Assembly (NCBI GenBank): GCA_002346675.1
Contig: DEAI01000011.1
Coordinates: 504,912 to 568,911 of the forward strand
DNA length: 64,000 nucleotides
Origin: Fidelibacterota bacterium UBA2986
Lineage (GTDB): Bacteria > Fidelibacterota > Marinisomatia > Marinisomatales > AB-629-J13
Reading direction: 5' to 3'
Within the stretch, counting starts at the first letter, position 1. Each line of letters opens with the position of its first letter. Shown here in pieces: positions 52,425 through 60,338 of this stretch. Position numbers and translations under genes: made by a program. The notes below the pieces were generated by a model. That model was not told where the DNA came from, did no database searches, and was given only the letters and a program-made list of their open reading frames with translations.

Positions 52425-54454
52425 TATCTTATAGAGAAATTGATTCATTTTTAGAATGGAGCAAAGAAGATAAAGATATATTTTCAATAAGAGTTTTGAA
52501 AGGAATTATTCTAGATGCTATTAGAAAAGCAAATTCAGGTCATTCAGGTGGGCCACTTTCTTCTATTGATTTCGCTTATATTTTATTTTCAGAGTTTTTA
52601 AACTTTGACCCAGATGATCCAAATTGGTTTAATAGGGATAGATTTGTCCTTTCAGCAGGACATGAATCTATGCTTTTATATACATTGCTCAGATTGATAG
52701 GTTGGCTATCTACAGATGATCTAAAACATTTCCGTCGGCTCCATAGCCAAACACCGGGGCATCCTGAAATTCATATTCCGGGAGTGGAAGCCACCACAGG
52801 GCCTTTAGGTCAAGGAGTGGGTATGGGTATCGGTATGGCAGTCGGGGAAAGTATATATAAAAATATTTGTAAAATCCAAAAGAATAATGATTCAGGCTTT
52901 TTATCCCATAAAACTTATATATTGTGTAGCGATGGAGATATGCAGGAACCTGTCAGTTTAGGTGCAGCATCTTTAGCAGGGCATTGGCAGTTAAAGAACC
53001 TCACTATGTTCTATGATGCCAATGATGCTCAAATATCTGGTAAAACTGAGCGGGTTGACTCTACCGATTATAGGATGGTTTTTGAAGGGTTTAGATGGCA
53101 TGTGCAGATAATAGATGGCCATAATCATATGGAGATTAGAGATGCAATTCAAAAAGCTCATGTAATTAATAAGCCCAGTCTAATTATAGGAAAAACCCGG
53201 ATAGCAAATGAAACTGCAACTATGGAAGGTGATCACGAGACGCATGGAATGCCCCTGCCTTTAAATGAAATTGATGCAACCAAAGATAAATTAGGGTTGC
53301 CACAATGTAAATTTTATTTGCCAGATGAAGTAGTACATTATTTTCGCGGTAGATTTCCGAGGTTGAGAGAAAAAAGGTTAGCATGGGAAGAAATGTTGAA
53401 TTCTGCTATAAAGGATGATTCATTTAAACGATTTTGGGACATGACCATAAATCACAATTTACCTAACTTGACTTACCCTGAGTTCGAACAAGATTCCAGT
53501 TTAGCAACTAGAAAAGCGTTTGGAATTACATTAGATACATTCGCTTCTCAAATTTCTCATTTGGTGGGAGGTTCGGCAGACTTGGAGCCTTCCAATTATA
53601 CATCCAATTTTGCAAAAACTTATGGAGATTTTTCTAAGTTAGAACCGAGTGGAAGAAATCTGGCATTCGGAGTTCGGGAGTTTTCAATGAGTACTATTTG
53701 CAATGGACTTTCATTACACAAGGGGCTAATTCCTTTCTGTGGAACATTTCTTGTTTTTTCTGATTATTCAAAGCCAGCGATTCGATTATCTGCAATACAA
53801 AATTTGAATGTAATTTATGAATTTACCCATGACTCCTTTTACGTTGGAGAAGATGGCCCTACACATCAACCTGTTGAACATATAATGAGTTTAAGAGCAA
53901 CACCAAACTTGAATGTATATCGACCTGCAGATGCAAAAGAAACCGCTATTTGTTTGGACTATATATTGCATGAAAAGTCTACTCCCAGTGCTATTTTATT
54001 AAGCAGGCAGAGCCTTCCTGTTCTTGGAATAGATATTGATATCATTAAAACAGGAGTAAAGCAGGGAGGATATATAGTTAAGGATTGTAATGAAAAACCG
54101 GAAATAACTATAATTGCAACAGGCTCTGAAGTATCACTAGGAATCGAAGTGAGTAATCGTTTATATGAATATAATTGCAGAGTAGTGAGTATTCCTTGCT
54201 GGGAAAAGTTTGTCCAGCTAGATGACCATTCGATGAATAAGATCATTCCCTTAAATCATAGTGTTAAAGTATCTATTGAAGCGGGAACTACAATAGGCTG
54301 GGAGCGATTTACTAACAGTAATGGGCTTCATATTGGTTTAGACCATTTTGGATCTTCCGCACCTTATACTGATTTAGCTGATGAATTTGGCTTTACGCCA
54401 GAAAAAATTGAAACTCGCATAAGAAATCATCTTCAAGACTTAGAAAAATGCTAG
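52421..54454 (+). CDS. tkt: Transketolase
   Basis: Full-length thiamine-diphosphate enzyme (677 residues) of the non-oxidative pentose-phosphate pathway. TPP site LCSDGDMQEPVSLGAASLAG with the following DANDAQISG, substrate-site HSGGPLSS and GPLGQGVGMGIGMA, the pyrimidine domain (GVREFSMSTICNGLSLH, YVGEDGPTHQPVEH) and the C-terminal domain are present. Coupled to rpe upstream and 13 bp before rpiB. Confidence 0.95.
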   Translation: MISYREIDSFLEWSKEDKDIFSIRVLKGIILDAIRKANSGHSGGPLSSIDFAYILFSEFLNFDPDDPNWFNRDRFVLSAGHESMLLYTLLRLIGWLSTDDLKHFRRLHSQTPGHPEIHIPGVEATTGPLGQGVGMGIGMAVGESIYKNICKIQKNNDSGFLSHKTYILCSDGDMQEPVSLGAASLAGHWQLKNLTMFYDANDAQISGKTERVDSTDYRMVFEGFRWHVQIIDGHNHMEIRDAIQKAHVINKPSLIIGKTRIANETATMEGDHETHGMPLPLNEIDATKDKLGLPQCKFYLPDEVVHYFRGRFPRLREKRLAWEEMLNSAIKDDSFKRFWDMTINHNLPNLTYPEFEQDSSLATRKAFGITLDTFASQISHLVGGSADLEPSNYTSNFAKTYGDFSKLEPSGRNLAFGVREFSMSTICNGLSLHKGLIPFCGTFLVFSDYSKPAIRLSAIQNLNVIYEFTHDSFYVGEDGPTHQPVEHIMSLRATPNLNVYRPADAKETAICLDYILHEKSTPSAILLSRQSLPVLGIDIDIIKTGVKQGGYIVKDCNEKPEITIIATGSEVSLGIEVSNRLYEYNCRVVSIPCWEKFVQLDDHSMNKIIPLNHSVKVSIEAGTTIGWERFTNSNGLHIGLDHFGSSAPYTDLADEFGFTPEKIETRIRNHLQDLEKC

Positions 54455-54467
54455 TGCAGGATATCTC

Positions 54468-54911
54468 ATGATTATTCATTTAGCTACAGATCATGCTGGG
54501 TTTGAATTAAAAGAAAGTGTTAAAAGTTATTTAAAAAATAAAGGATACTTAGTTACCGATCATGGAGCACATGAATATAATTCAGATGACGATTATCCTG
54601 ATTTTATTTTCCCCGCGGCAAAGGCGGTTGCTAAAGATAAAAGTTCAAGAGGAATTATTTTTGGTGGGTCTGGACAGGGAGAAGCTATTGCAGCAAACAG
54701 GATAAAAGGAGTAAGAGCAATAGTATTTTATGGGGGTAATACAGAGATCCCGAAGTTGTCGCGTTTACATAATGATGCAAATATATTATCTATTGGTGCT
54801 AGGTCTATCTCGTTTGATGATTTGATTAAAGTGGTTGATGTTTGGTTTAATACATCGTTTGAGAGAGGAAGACATGTTCGTAGAATCCAAAAGCTGGATC
54901 AGGAAACTTAA
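54468..54911 (+). CDS. rpiB: Ribose-5-phosphate isomerase B
   Basis: RpiB/LacA-LacB family, 147 residues: ATDHAGFELKESVKSYL, VTDHGAH, DYPDFIFPAAKAVA, GIIFGGSGQGEAIAANRIKGVRA, NDANILSIGARSIS. GSGQGE here has Gln-Gly where many have GTGIG, common in this branch. It would link ribose-5-P and ribulose-5-P and completes the pathway set started by rpe and tkt. Confidence 0.92.
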   Translation: MIIHLATDHAGFELKESVKSYLKNKGYLVTDHGAHEYNSDDDYPDFIFPAAKAVAKDKSSRGIIFGGSGQGEAIAANRIKGVRAIVFYGGNTEIPKLSRLHNDANILSIGARSISFDDLIKVVDVWFNTSFERGRHVRRIQKLDQET

Positions 54912-55032
54912 TCCCCCATCATTTAAAATAAGTACATTAAATTTGACGATGTATATTTTATTTTTTTGTAAAAATTCTTATTAATCTATTCATTTTAACC
55001 TCCGCAATAATGAAACTGGAAAGCAGTAATAG

Positions 55033-56577
55033 ATGAGTTTGCACCAAGTCCAAATTGGTACTCAGGTCACGGTTAAGTCAACGGGAGATATTGGATTAGT
55101 AAAAGGTGTATTTTATTTCCCTACGCTCTATACAGTGGAGTTGCCCGATGGCTCAGTGGAAAAATTCACTACTCATGATGTTGATGTCACCGGACGAAAA
55201 AAATCTAAGCCCGGGATAATCAAAGAAAAACTATCAAAAAAACTAGATTCTGGAATTGATTTTGAGATAAGTTTATTTCAAGTTAAAACAATTGTCTGGC
55301 AGGAAATAATTGCTGATATTTCTCAAATTTGGACACGATTAATTTCGTTAAAGGATTATCATCTTTGGTATCCAGGGATTCAGAGAGTTTTGCCATTAAA
55401 TGATATGGGGAGGTATGTACATCAATATTCATTTGATCAGTTTGACCTAAAACCTGGAAGTCATATTCGCACAAGGAGTAATGGGGTTTTTCCCTATCTA
55501 AATGGTAGAATCCTAAATATAGAAAAAGAAAAGGAATTTACCTTGTCGTTGAAGTTAAATCCAATTATGACTGAATTAGTACAGTTTGAACTGGAACAAA
55601 AAAATGATCGTGTATTGATTTTTTGTACCCGTACATATAAGGGGATGTTTTCACTCCTTGGATATTTTGGTTTTCGTAAAAATAAATCTTTGCTTTTGAA
55701 TGATTTTCAGAAATTATTTTTCCCTCTGGTATCCAAATCAAAAGAGCCAATCAATGAATTAAAAACTCAAGGAGATTCTGTCCCAGCTATGGATCGTGAA
55801 ACGACCATTGCCTATGCGGTTAATAAGGGTATTAAAGGAGATATGGATTTTATCAATTCCATACCTGACAAGCCCACGAGAGGATTAGCAAAAGCTGCCC
55901 TGGTCAAAGCAAAGCGGACTGGGATTGTTCCACCCATGCCTGATGTTCCTATTAATCAACCATCAATCTCATCTAAGCCAGAATCGGAAGTGAAAAGTGG
56001 TGTTCCAAAATTTGAGGATCCTCAAGATCTGATTCACTATGCTGTCAATCTTGCTTTGGATGGTAACATGGATATAATCAATGGAATCCCTGACAAGCCA
56101 ACCAGGGGAAAAGCAAAAGCTTTGATGGTGAAGAGTAAGCGAACAGGGGAAAGACCTCAAATGCCGGATCTTCCGGTTCAGGAAGAAACTATAGCTACTG
56201 AGCGTAACGACACATCTTCTCCAAAATTTGAGAATACTCAAGATCTGATTCACTATGCTGTCAATCTTGCTTTGGATGGTAATATGGATATAATCAATGG
56301 AATCCCGGATAAGCCAACTAGAGGAAAAGCAAAGGCTATGATGGTGAAGAGTAAGCGAACAGGAGACAGACCTCCAATGCCTGATATCCCTATACAGTCT
56401 CCAGTTGAGTCTGCGGGAGATACGAAAAAGGTTGAGTCAGAAGAAGAATTGATTGATCGATTGGTTGCGGAAGGAGTAAATGGTAACATGGAAAATATCA
56501 ATGCATTAGATAATAGAGTGTTAAGGGGGAAAATAAAAGCGGCTGTTGTTCGGGAAAAGCGAAAAGGCACCAATTAA
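55033..56577 (+). CDS. START-like protein with four C-terminal tandem repeats, unknown
   Basis: 514 residues. N-terminal small SH3/KOW-like region (1-55: VQIGTQVTVKSTGDIGLVKG). Residues about 80-235 form an SRPBCC/START-like fold (VKTIVWQEIIADISQIWTRL, LWYPGIQRVLPL, GSHIRTRSNGVFPYLNGRI, MFSLLGYFGFRKN). Then come four repeats of about 45-50 residues built on IxYAVNxGIxGxMDxINxIP, DKPTRGxAKAxxVKxKRTG and PxMPDxP. Units 2 and 3 are almost identical in DNA (56023-56149 and 56239-56365). No signal peptide is clear. The repeats look like a helical binding module (possibly DNA- or peptide-binding); function unknown. Confidence 0.7.
   Translation: MSLHQVQIGTQVTVKSTGDIGLVKGVFYFPTLYTVELPDGSVEKFTTHDVDVTGRKKSKPGIIKEKLSKKLDSGIDFEISLFQVKTIVWQEIIADISQIWTRLISLKDYHLWYPGIQRVLPLNDMGRYVHQYSFDQFDLKPGSHIRTRSNGVFPYLNGRILNIEKEKEFTLSLKLNPIMTELVQFELEQKNDRVLIFCTRTYKGMFSLLGYFGFRKNKSLLLNDFQKLFFPLVSKSKEPINELKTQGDSVPAMDRETTIAYAVNKGIKGDMDFINSIPDKPTRGLAKAALVKAKRTGIVPPMPDVPINQPSISSKPESEVKSGVPKFEDPQDLIHYAVNLALDGNMDIINGIPDKPTRGKAKALMVKSKRTGERPQMPDLPVQEETIATERNDTSSPKFENTQDLIHYAVNLALDGNMDIINGIPDKPTRGKAKAMMVKSKRTGDRPPMPDIPIQSPVESAGDTKKVESEEELIDRLVAEGVNGNMENINALDNRVLRGKIKAAVVREKRKGTN
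55804..56570 (+). repeat. Four in-frame tandem repeats in the START-like gene
   Basis: Units begin near 55804, 56023, 56239 and 56452. Units 2 and 3 have a 216-bp period and differ at only about eight sites over 127 bp; units 1 and 4 are more diverged. Recent unit duplication or slippage is likely. Confidence 0.8.
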
Positions 56578-56595
56578 ATTTTATAAATACTGATA

Positions 56596-56709
56596 ATGAA
56601 TAATTCAACACAAAAATTAAACCAATATAACCGTGTTCAGATAATTTCTATGGTTGTGTGCACTCTATTGATGATCGCATACATTTTAATAGTATCCTAT
56701 GTGCTTTAA
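56596..56709 (+). CDS. Small 37-residue membrane protein ahead of the bc complex
   Basis: MNNSTQKLNQYNRVQIISMV then VCTLLMIAYILIVSYVL: a polar start followed by one hydrophobic helix ending at the C-terminus. It ends 2 bp before the next small membrane-protein start (56712) and both face the quinol oxidoreductase operon. The ribosome site is weak (TGATAATG context). No family recognised, but position and topology fit a small subunit or assembly helper of the complex. Confidence 0.5.
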   Translation: MNNSTQKLNQYNRVQIISMVVCTLLMIAYILIVSYVL

Positions 56710-56711
56710 AT

Positions 56712-56864
56712 ATGTTCGATTGGTTTACTTTTCAATGGTTGATGAACAATTTAAGCTGGATTGTCTTCGGATTACTTTTTTCATTAGGTTTACTTTTACT
56801 TTTTCCAATTTTACTGGGGATTCAATTAAAACATGAAACAAAAGATAAGGATACAAAGGATTGA
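56712..56864 (+). CDS. Small 50-residue membrane protein ahead of the bc complex
   Basis: MFDWFTFQWLMNNLSWIVFG followed by LLFSLGLLLLFPILLGIQL and a charged tail KHETKDKDTKD. One transmembrane helix with a charged cytoplasmic-style tail. A GTG at 56658 is in frame, but it would overlap the preceding small gene, so ATG 56712 is preferred. 86 bp separate it from the HEAT protein gene. Similar small subunits occur in other respiratory complexes; identity unknown. Confidence 0.55.
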   Translation: MFDWFTFQWLMNNLSWIVFGLLFSLGLLLLFPILLGIQLKHETKDKDTKD

Positions 56865-56950
56865 ACAGAATTTATTATAGGATATTGATTTTCGATTGTT
56901 TTCTGAATATGGAACTGTTTAATTTTTGGGCTAATATAGCAAGAAATTAA

Positions 56951-57826
56951 ATGTCGTCAGCTCAATTACAAAATTCTAACTCCAGTAAGGTTTATGTCCT
57001 ATTTTATTCATTTTTCCTTATCCCACTGATGATTGCGGTTATTGGAGCATCTTTTTTTGTCATGTTCAAATTTCTCACTTTGGAACCAAAATCTCCATCA
57101 GATTTACTAAATGATGTGAAGATCGGTTCTGCTACAAAACGGTGGCAGTCAGCTTTTGAATTATCCAAGCTGTTGGCAAATAAGATGGAGGCTTTTGAAG
57201 ATGGATTATTCAAAAATCAGTTGATTTCGGCATATCAACATTCGGTCCATGATGACGAACGAGTTCGTATGTATCTTGCTCTGGCTATGGGGCGGACCGG
57301 TGATTCAATTTATGGTGAGTCTCTGCAAAAAGGGTTGAATGATGAAAACCCTGCTACCCGATCGGCTGCCATAAAAGCATTGGGTTTGTTGCAGTATAAG
57401 CCTGCAGTATTAGCTTTGAAAAATATTTTACAAGATAAAGAGAGAAGCGATGCAGAGCATCTTACAACTGTAATTTCGCTTGGTAACATAGGTGATAGAA
57501 ATGTTATACAGGATTTAAAGCCATTATTAAATCACGAAGAAGTTAATATTCGGTGGGATGTAGCTTTAAGTTTGGCCAAGCTAGGAGACACATCTGGGGC
57601 TGCTATCATTGCTGATCTAATGGACCGTTCTTATTATGATTTATTTCCTGAGGTGGACAATCAGGAAGCCAACCAGGCAATCAAAATAGCGATTCAGATT
57701 AGCTCTGGTTACAAAAGTGAAATTTATATGGAAAAGCTGAAAGTATTAGCTTATGAAGATGAAAATATGGAAATAAGAGATACTGCTATTAAAATGTTGA
57801 AACAGGTTTACGGTTATCAATCATGA
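56951..57826 (+). CDS. Membrane-anchored HEAT-repeat protein of the bc operon
   Basis: 291 residues. One N-terminal membrane helix (about 14-43: YVLFYSFFLIPLMIAVIGAS) is followed by several HEAT-type helix pairs (DDERVRMYLALAMGRTGDS, NPATRSAAIKALGLLQ, AEHLTTVISLGNIGDRN, VNIRWDVALSLAKLGDTS). The stop overlaps the Rieske gene by 4 bp (ATGA). A scaffold or assembly role for the complex is likely from context; no catalytic motif is present. Confidence 0.75.
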   Translation: MSSAQLQNSNSSKVYVLFYSFFLIPLMIAVIGASFFVMFKFLTLEPKSPSDLLNDVKIGSATKRWQSAFELSKLLANKMEAFEDGLFKNQLISAYQHSVHDDERVRMYLALAMGRTGDSIYGESLQKGLNDENPATRSAAIKALGLLQYKPAVLALKNILQDKERSDAEHLTTVISLGNIGDRNVIQDLKPLLNHEEVNIRWDVALSLAKLGDTSGAAIIADLMDRSYYDLFPEVDNQEANQAIKIAIQISSGYKSEIYMEKLKVLAYEDENMEIRDTAIKMLKQVYGYQS

Positions 57827-58374
57827 GTGAAGAAAAATTTATTCCAGAAGCCTCAGTGGGGACACCACAGGGAAAAGGGTCCGGTTCCACGATGGAGCGG
57901 AGAAGTTTCTTTAAATGGCTCAGCATTGGTTGGCTTGCTTTTACGGCAGCTACCGGCGCGTTTTTCACTGTTCTGATTCGTTTCCTTTTTCCCAATGTAT
58001 TATTTGAACCACCACAAAGTTTTAAAATTGGTTATCCTGAAGAATTTGAGATCGGAAAGGTTGATATTCGGTTTAAGAAAAAATATAATGTATGGATTGT
58101 CCGAAATGAAGAAGGAATGTATGCACTTTCAACTGTGTGTACTCATTTAGGTTGTACACCAAACTGGTTAGATACTGAAAGGAAGTTTAAATGTCCATGC
58201 CATGGAAGCGGCTTTCGCGCTACAGGAATGAACTTTGAAGGTCCTGCACCTCGTCCACTGGAAAGATTTGCTATTCATTTAGCAGATGATGGACAGGTTA
58301 TAGTGGATAAAAACAAAAATTTTAAATTTGAAAAAGGAGAATGGGGAAGATCTGAATCCTTCCTGAAAGTATAA
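57823..58374 (+). CDS. Rieske iron-sulfur protein of the bc complex
   Basis: 183 residues. Twin-Arg-like signal (MERRSFFKWLSIGW) and a membrane anchor (about 33-57). The 2Fe-2S ligands are Cys106 and His108 (CTHLGC) with Cys124 and His127 (CPCHGSGF); Cys111 and Cys126 would form the disulfide. It passes electrons from quinol at cytochrome b towards the c-type cytochrome. A 23-residue polar stretch precedes the twin Arg, so a second start (near residue 24) is possible. Confidence 0.95.
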   Translation: MSEEKFIPEASVGTPQGKGSGSTMERRSFFKWLSIGWLAFTAATGAFFTVLIRFLFPNVLFEPPQSFKIGYPEEFEIGKVDIRFKKKYNVWIVRNEEGMYALSTVCTHLGCTPNWLDTERKFKCPCHGSGFRATGMNFEGPAPRPLERFAIHLADDGQVIVDKNKNFKFEKGEWGRSESFLKV

Positions 58375-58385
58375 AAAATAAAACG

Positions 58386-59180
58386 ATGAGCAAAAAAAAA
58401 TCTAAACAAACACTAATTGAACGGATGGGAAATTCCCAAATCTGGAAATCCATTATTCGATCTGGAATCCCCCGCACTCGCCGCCAAAGAATGCATGCTA
58501 TATTAGGAAGTGTTTTTCTTCACCTTCATCCCGCGCGTCTCCCAAAACATGCTGTTAAAATTGGTTATACATGGTGTATGGGTGGACTATCATTTTTTCT
58601 TTTTGTAGTTCTTACTATAACTGGAATTATGCTCATGTTCTATTACCGTCCTACTGTTGAATATGCTTATACAGATATAATAGATTTAGGAGAACAGGTT
58701 CCATTGGGTATTATGCGGGAACTTCATCGTTGGGGTGCTCATGCTATGGTACTTACGGTCTGGCTTCATATGTTAAGGGTATTTATGACAGGTTCGTACA
58801 AACCACCTAGGGAGTTTAATTGGGGTGTAGGAGTTCTTCTGATGACAATTACTCTATTTTTGAGTTTTACAGGGTATCTCTTACCCTGGGATCAGTTGGC
58901 AATTTGGGCGGTTACAGTTGGAACAAACATGGCTCGTGCAACACCTTTTTTAGGGAATGAAGGTCCCGGTGCAGCAATGTTGGCTATTGGTGATATTAAT
59001 CTTGTCCATGCAGGTTCGGATGTACGATTTGCTCTTTTGGGTGGTAGATTTGTGGGCGAGGCTACCTTACTTCGATTTTATGTGCTCCATTGTATCGGGG
59101 TACCATTTATTGCAATGATTTTTATGGCGGTCCATTTTTGGCGAATCCGTAAAGATGGAGGGATTTCCGGTCCACTTTAA
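58386..59180 (+). CDS. Cytochrome b, N-terminal half (b6-type)
   Basis: 264 residues with four transmembrane helices. The two haem ligands pairs are His114/His128 (ELHRWGAHAMVLTVWLHML) and His235/His250 (VLHCIGVPFIAMIFMAVHF); the second pair has 14 residues between, as in cytochrome b6 and not mitochondrial cytochrome b. The quinone-site region SFTGYLLPWDQLAIWAVTVG is conserved. The split from the C-terminal part is b6f-like. It starts 11 bp after the Rieske stop. Confidence 0.95.
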   Translation: MSKKKSKQTLIERMGNSQIWKSIIRSGIPRTRRQRMHAILGSVFLHLHPARLPKHAVKIGYTWCMGGLSFFLFVVLTITGIMLMFYYRPTVEYAYTDIIDLGEQVPLGIMRELHRWGAHAMVLTVWLHMLRVFMTGSYKPPREFNWGVGVLLMTITLFLSFTGYLLPWDQLAIWAVTVGTNMARATPFLGNEGPGAAMLAIGDINLVHAGSDVRFALLGGRFVGEATLLRFYVLHCIGVPFIAMIFMAVHFWRIRKDGGISGPL

Positions 59181-59201
59181 ATTAATGGAATCATTTTAGT
59201 A

Positions 59202-60320
59202 ATGGATGCTCTAAAACATGCCATAGATTTACTCTCTGCGCCAACAATAAGTTTTACACTTATTACGGTATTGTTTCCTTTTGTTTTTCCGCCGGGAGAC
59301 TGGTTTGAAAAAATACATAGAAAACTTGGCTTTTGGAGAATTTGGACAAAACCAGGACTGTATATCAGTCTTGTGTTGATAACTCTATTTTTCATCATGG
59401 GATATTATGATCCAAATTTTAATATCACTCTAACCAAACCTGATAATTTTCCAATTATTCTTCTTGTTTATTCAGTGGTCATTTGCACATGGTTGTCAAT
59501 GTATAAAGCATATGAAAATGATAAACGAATGGATCGAGGAGAAAAACCAGCTGAATACAATGATCCAGATGATAAAGTTCTGGTTTGGCCAGATCTTGTT
59601 TACATTGAGTTTATTGCTCTGATTATTTTTATGGTATTTCTAATTGTATGGTCCGTTCTAGTTGCAGCACCCCTTGAAGAGCCAGCAAATCCAGCTGCAA
59701 CTCCCAACCCATCTAAAGCACCATGGTATTTTCTGGGATTGCAGGAAATGCTTGTGTATTATGACCCGTGGTTAGCTGGAGTTATTTTCCCAGGATTGAT
59801 TATTGTAGGTTTAATGGCTATACCCTACATAACTACAAGTTCTGATAATTTATCTGGATTTTATTCTTTTAAAGAACGTAGAGTTGGAATCTTTTTGTTT
59901 ATGTACGGGTTTTTGATTCTTTGGATTTTTCTTATTTTTATTGGTACATTTTTTAGAGGTCCAAACTGGAATTTCTTTGGACCTTTTGAATATTGGGATC
60001 CTCATAAATTGGTTCCTTTAACCAATGTAAACCTATCAGAATATTTTTGGGTAAAATGGATCAAGACCGGATTACCATCAAACATCTTATTGAGAGAATC
60101 TATAGGATTTATTTCTGTTATTATTTATCTAGGTGTACTGCCGGTTCTCTTGGCAAAATATGTGTTGAATGATTTTTTGAAAAAAGTGGGACCTGTTAAG
60201 TTTTCCTTTTTTGTTTTCTTTGGATTGTCGATGCTATCTCTTCCATTGAAAATGTATCTTCGATGGATGTTTAATTTGAAATACATTATTGCCATACCCG
60301 AATGGTTTTTCAATATATAA
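59202..60320 (+). CDS. Cytochrome b C-terminal half (subunit IV-like), enlarged
   Basis: 372 residues with about eight membrane helices. The quinol-site motif appears as APWYFLGLQEMLVYYDPW in place of PEWY, as in several FCB-group complexes. It is much longer than cytochrome b6f subunit IV (about 160); extra helices lie on both sides. It would complete the cytochrome b core together with the gene before and pass electrons between the two quinone sites. Confidence 0.88.
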   Translation: MDALKHAIDLLSAPTISFTLITVLFPFVFPPGDWFEKIHRKLGFWRIWTKPGLYISLVLITLFFIMGYYDPNFNITLTKPDNFPIILLVYSVVICTWLSMYKAYENDKRMDRGEKPAEYNDPDDKVLVWPDLVYIEFIALIIFMVFLIVWSVLVAAPLEEPANPAATPNPSKAPWYFLGLQEMLVYYDPWLAGVIFPGLIIVGLMAIPYITTSSDNLSGFYSFKERRVGIFLFMYGFLILWIFLIFIGTFFRGPNWNFFGPFEYWDPHKLVPLTNVNLSEYFWVKWIKTGLPSNILLRESIGFISVIIYLGVLPVLLAKYVLNDFLKKVGPVKFSFFVFFGLSMLSLPLKMYLRWMFNLKYIIAIPEWFFNI

Positions 60321-60338
60321 TTTATTCAATCTAATTTC

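Noticed and set aside
55804..56570. Possible CRISPR-like or other non-coding repeats
   Set aside because: The period is over 200 bp and the repeats stay in frame inside one protein; they are coding repeats. No CRISPR array was seen anywhere in the window.
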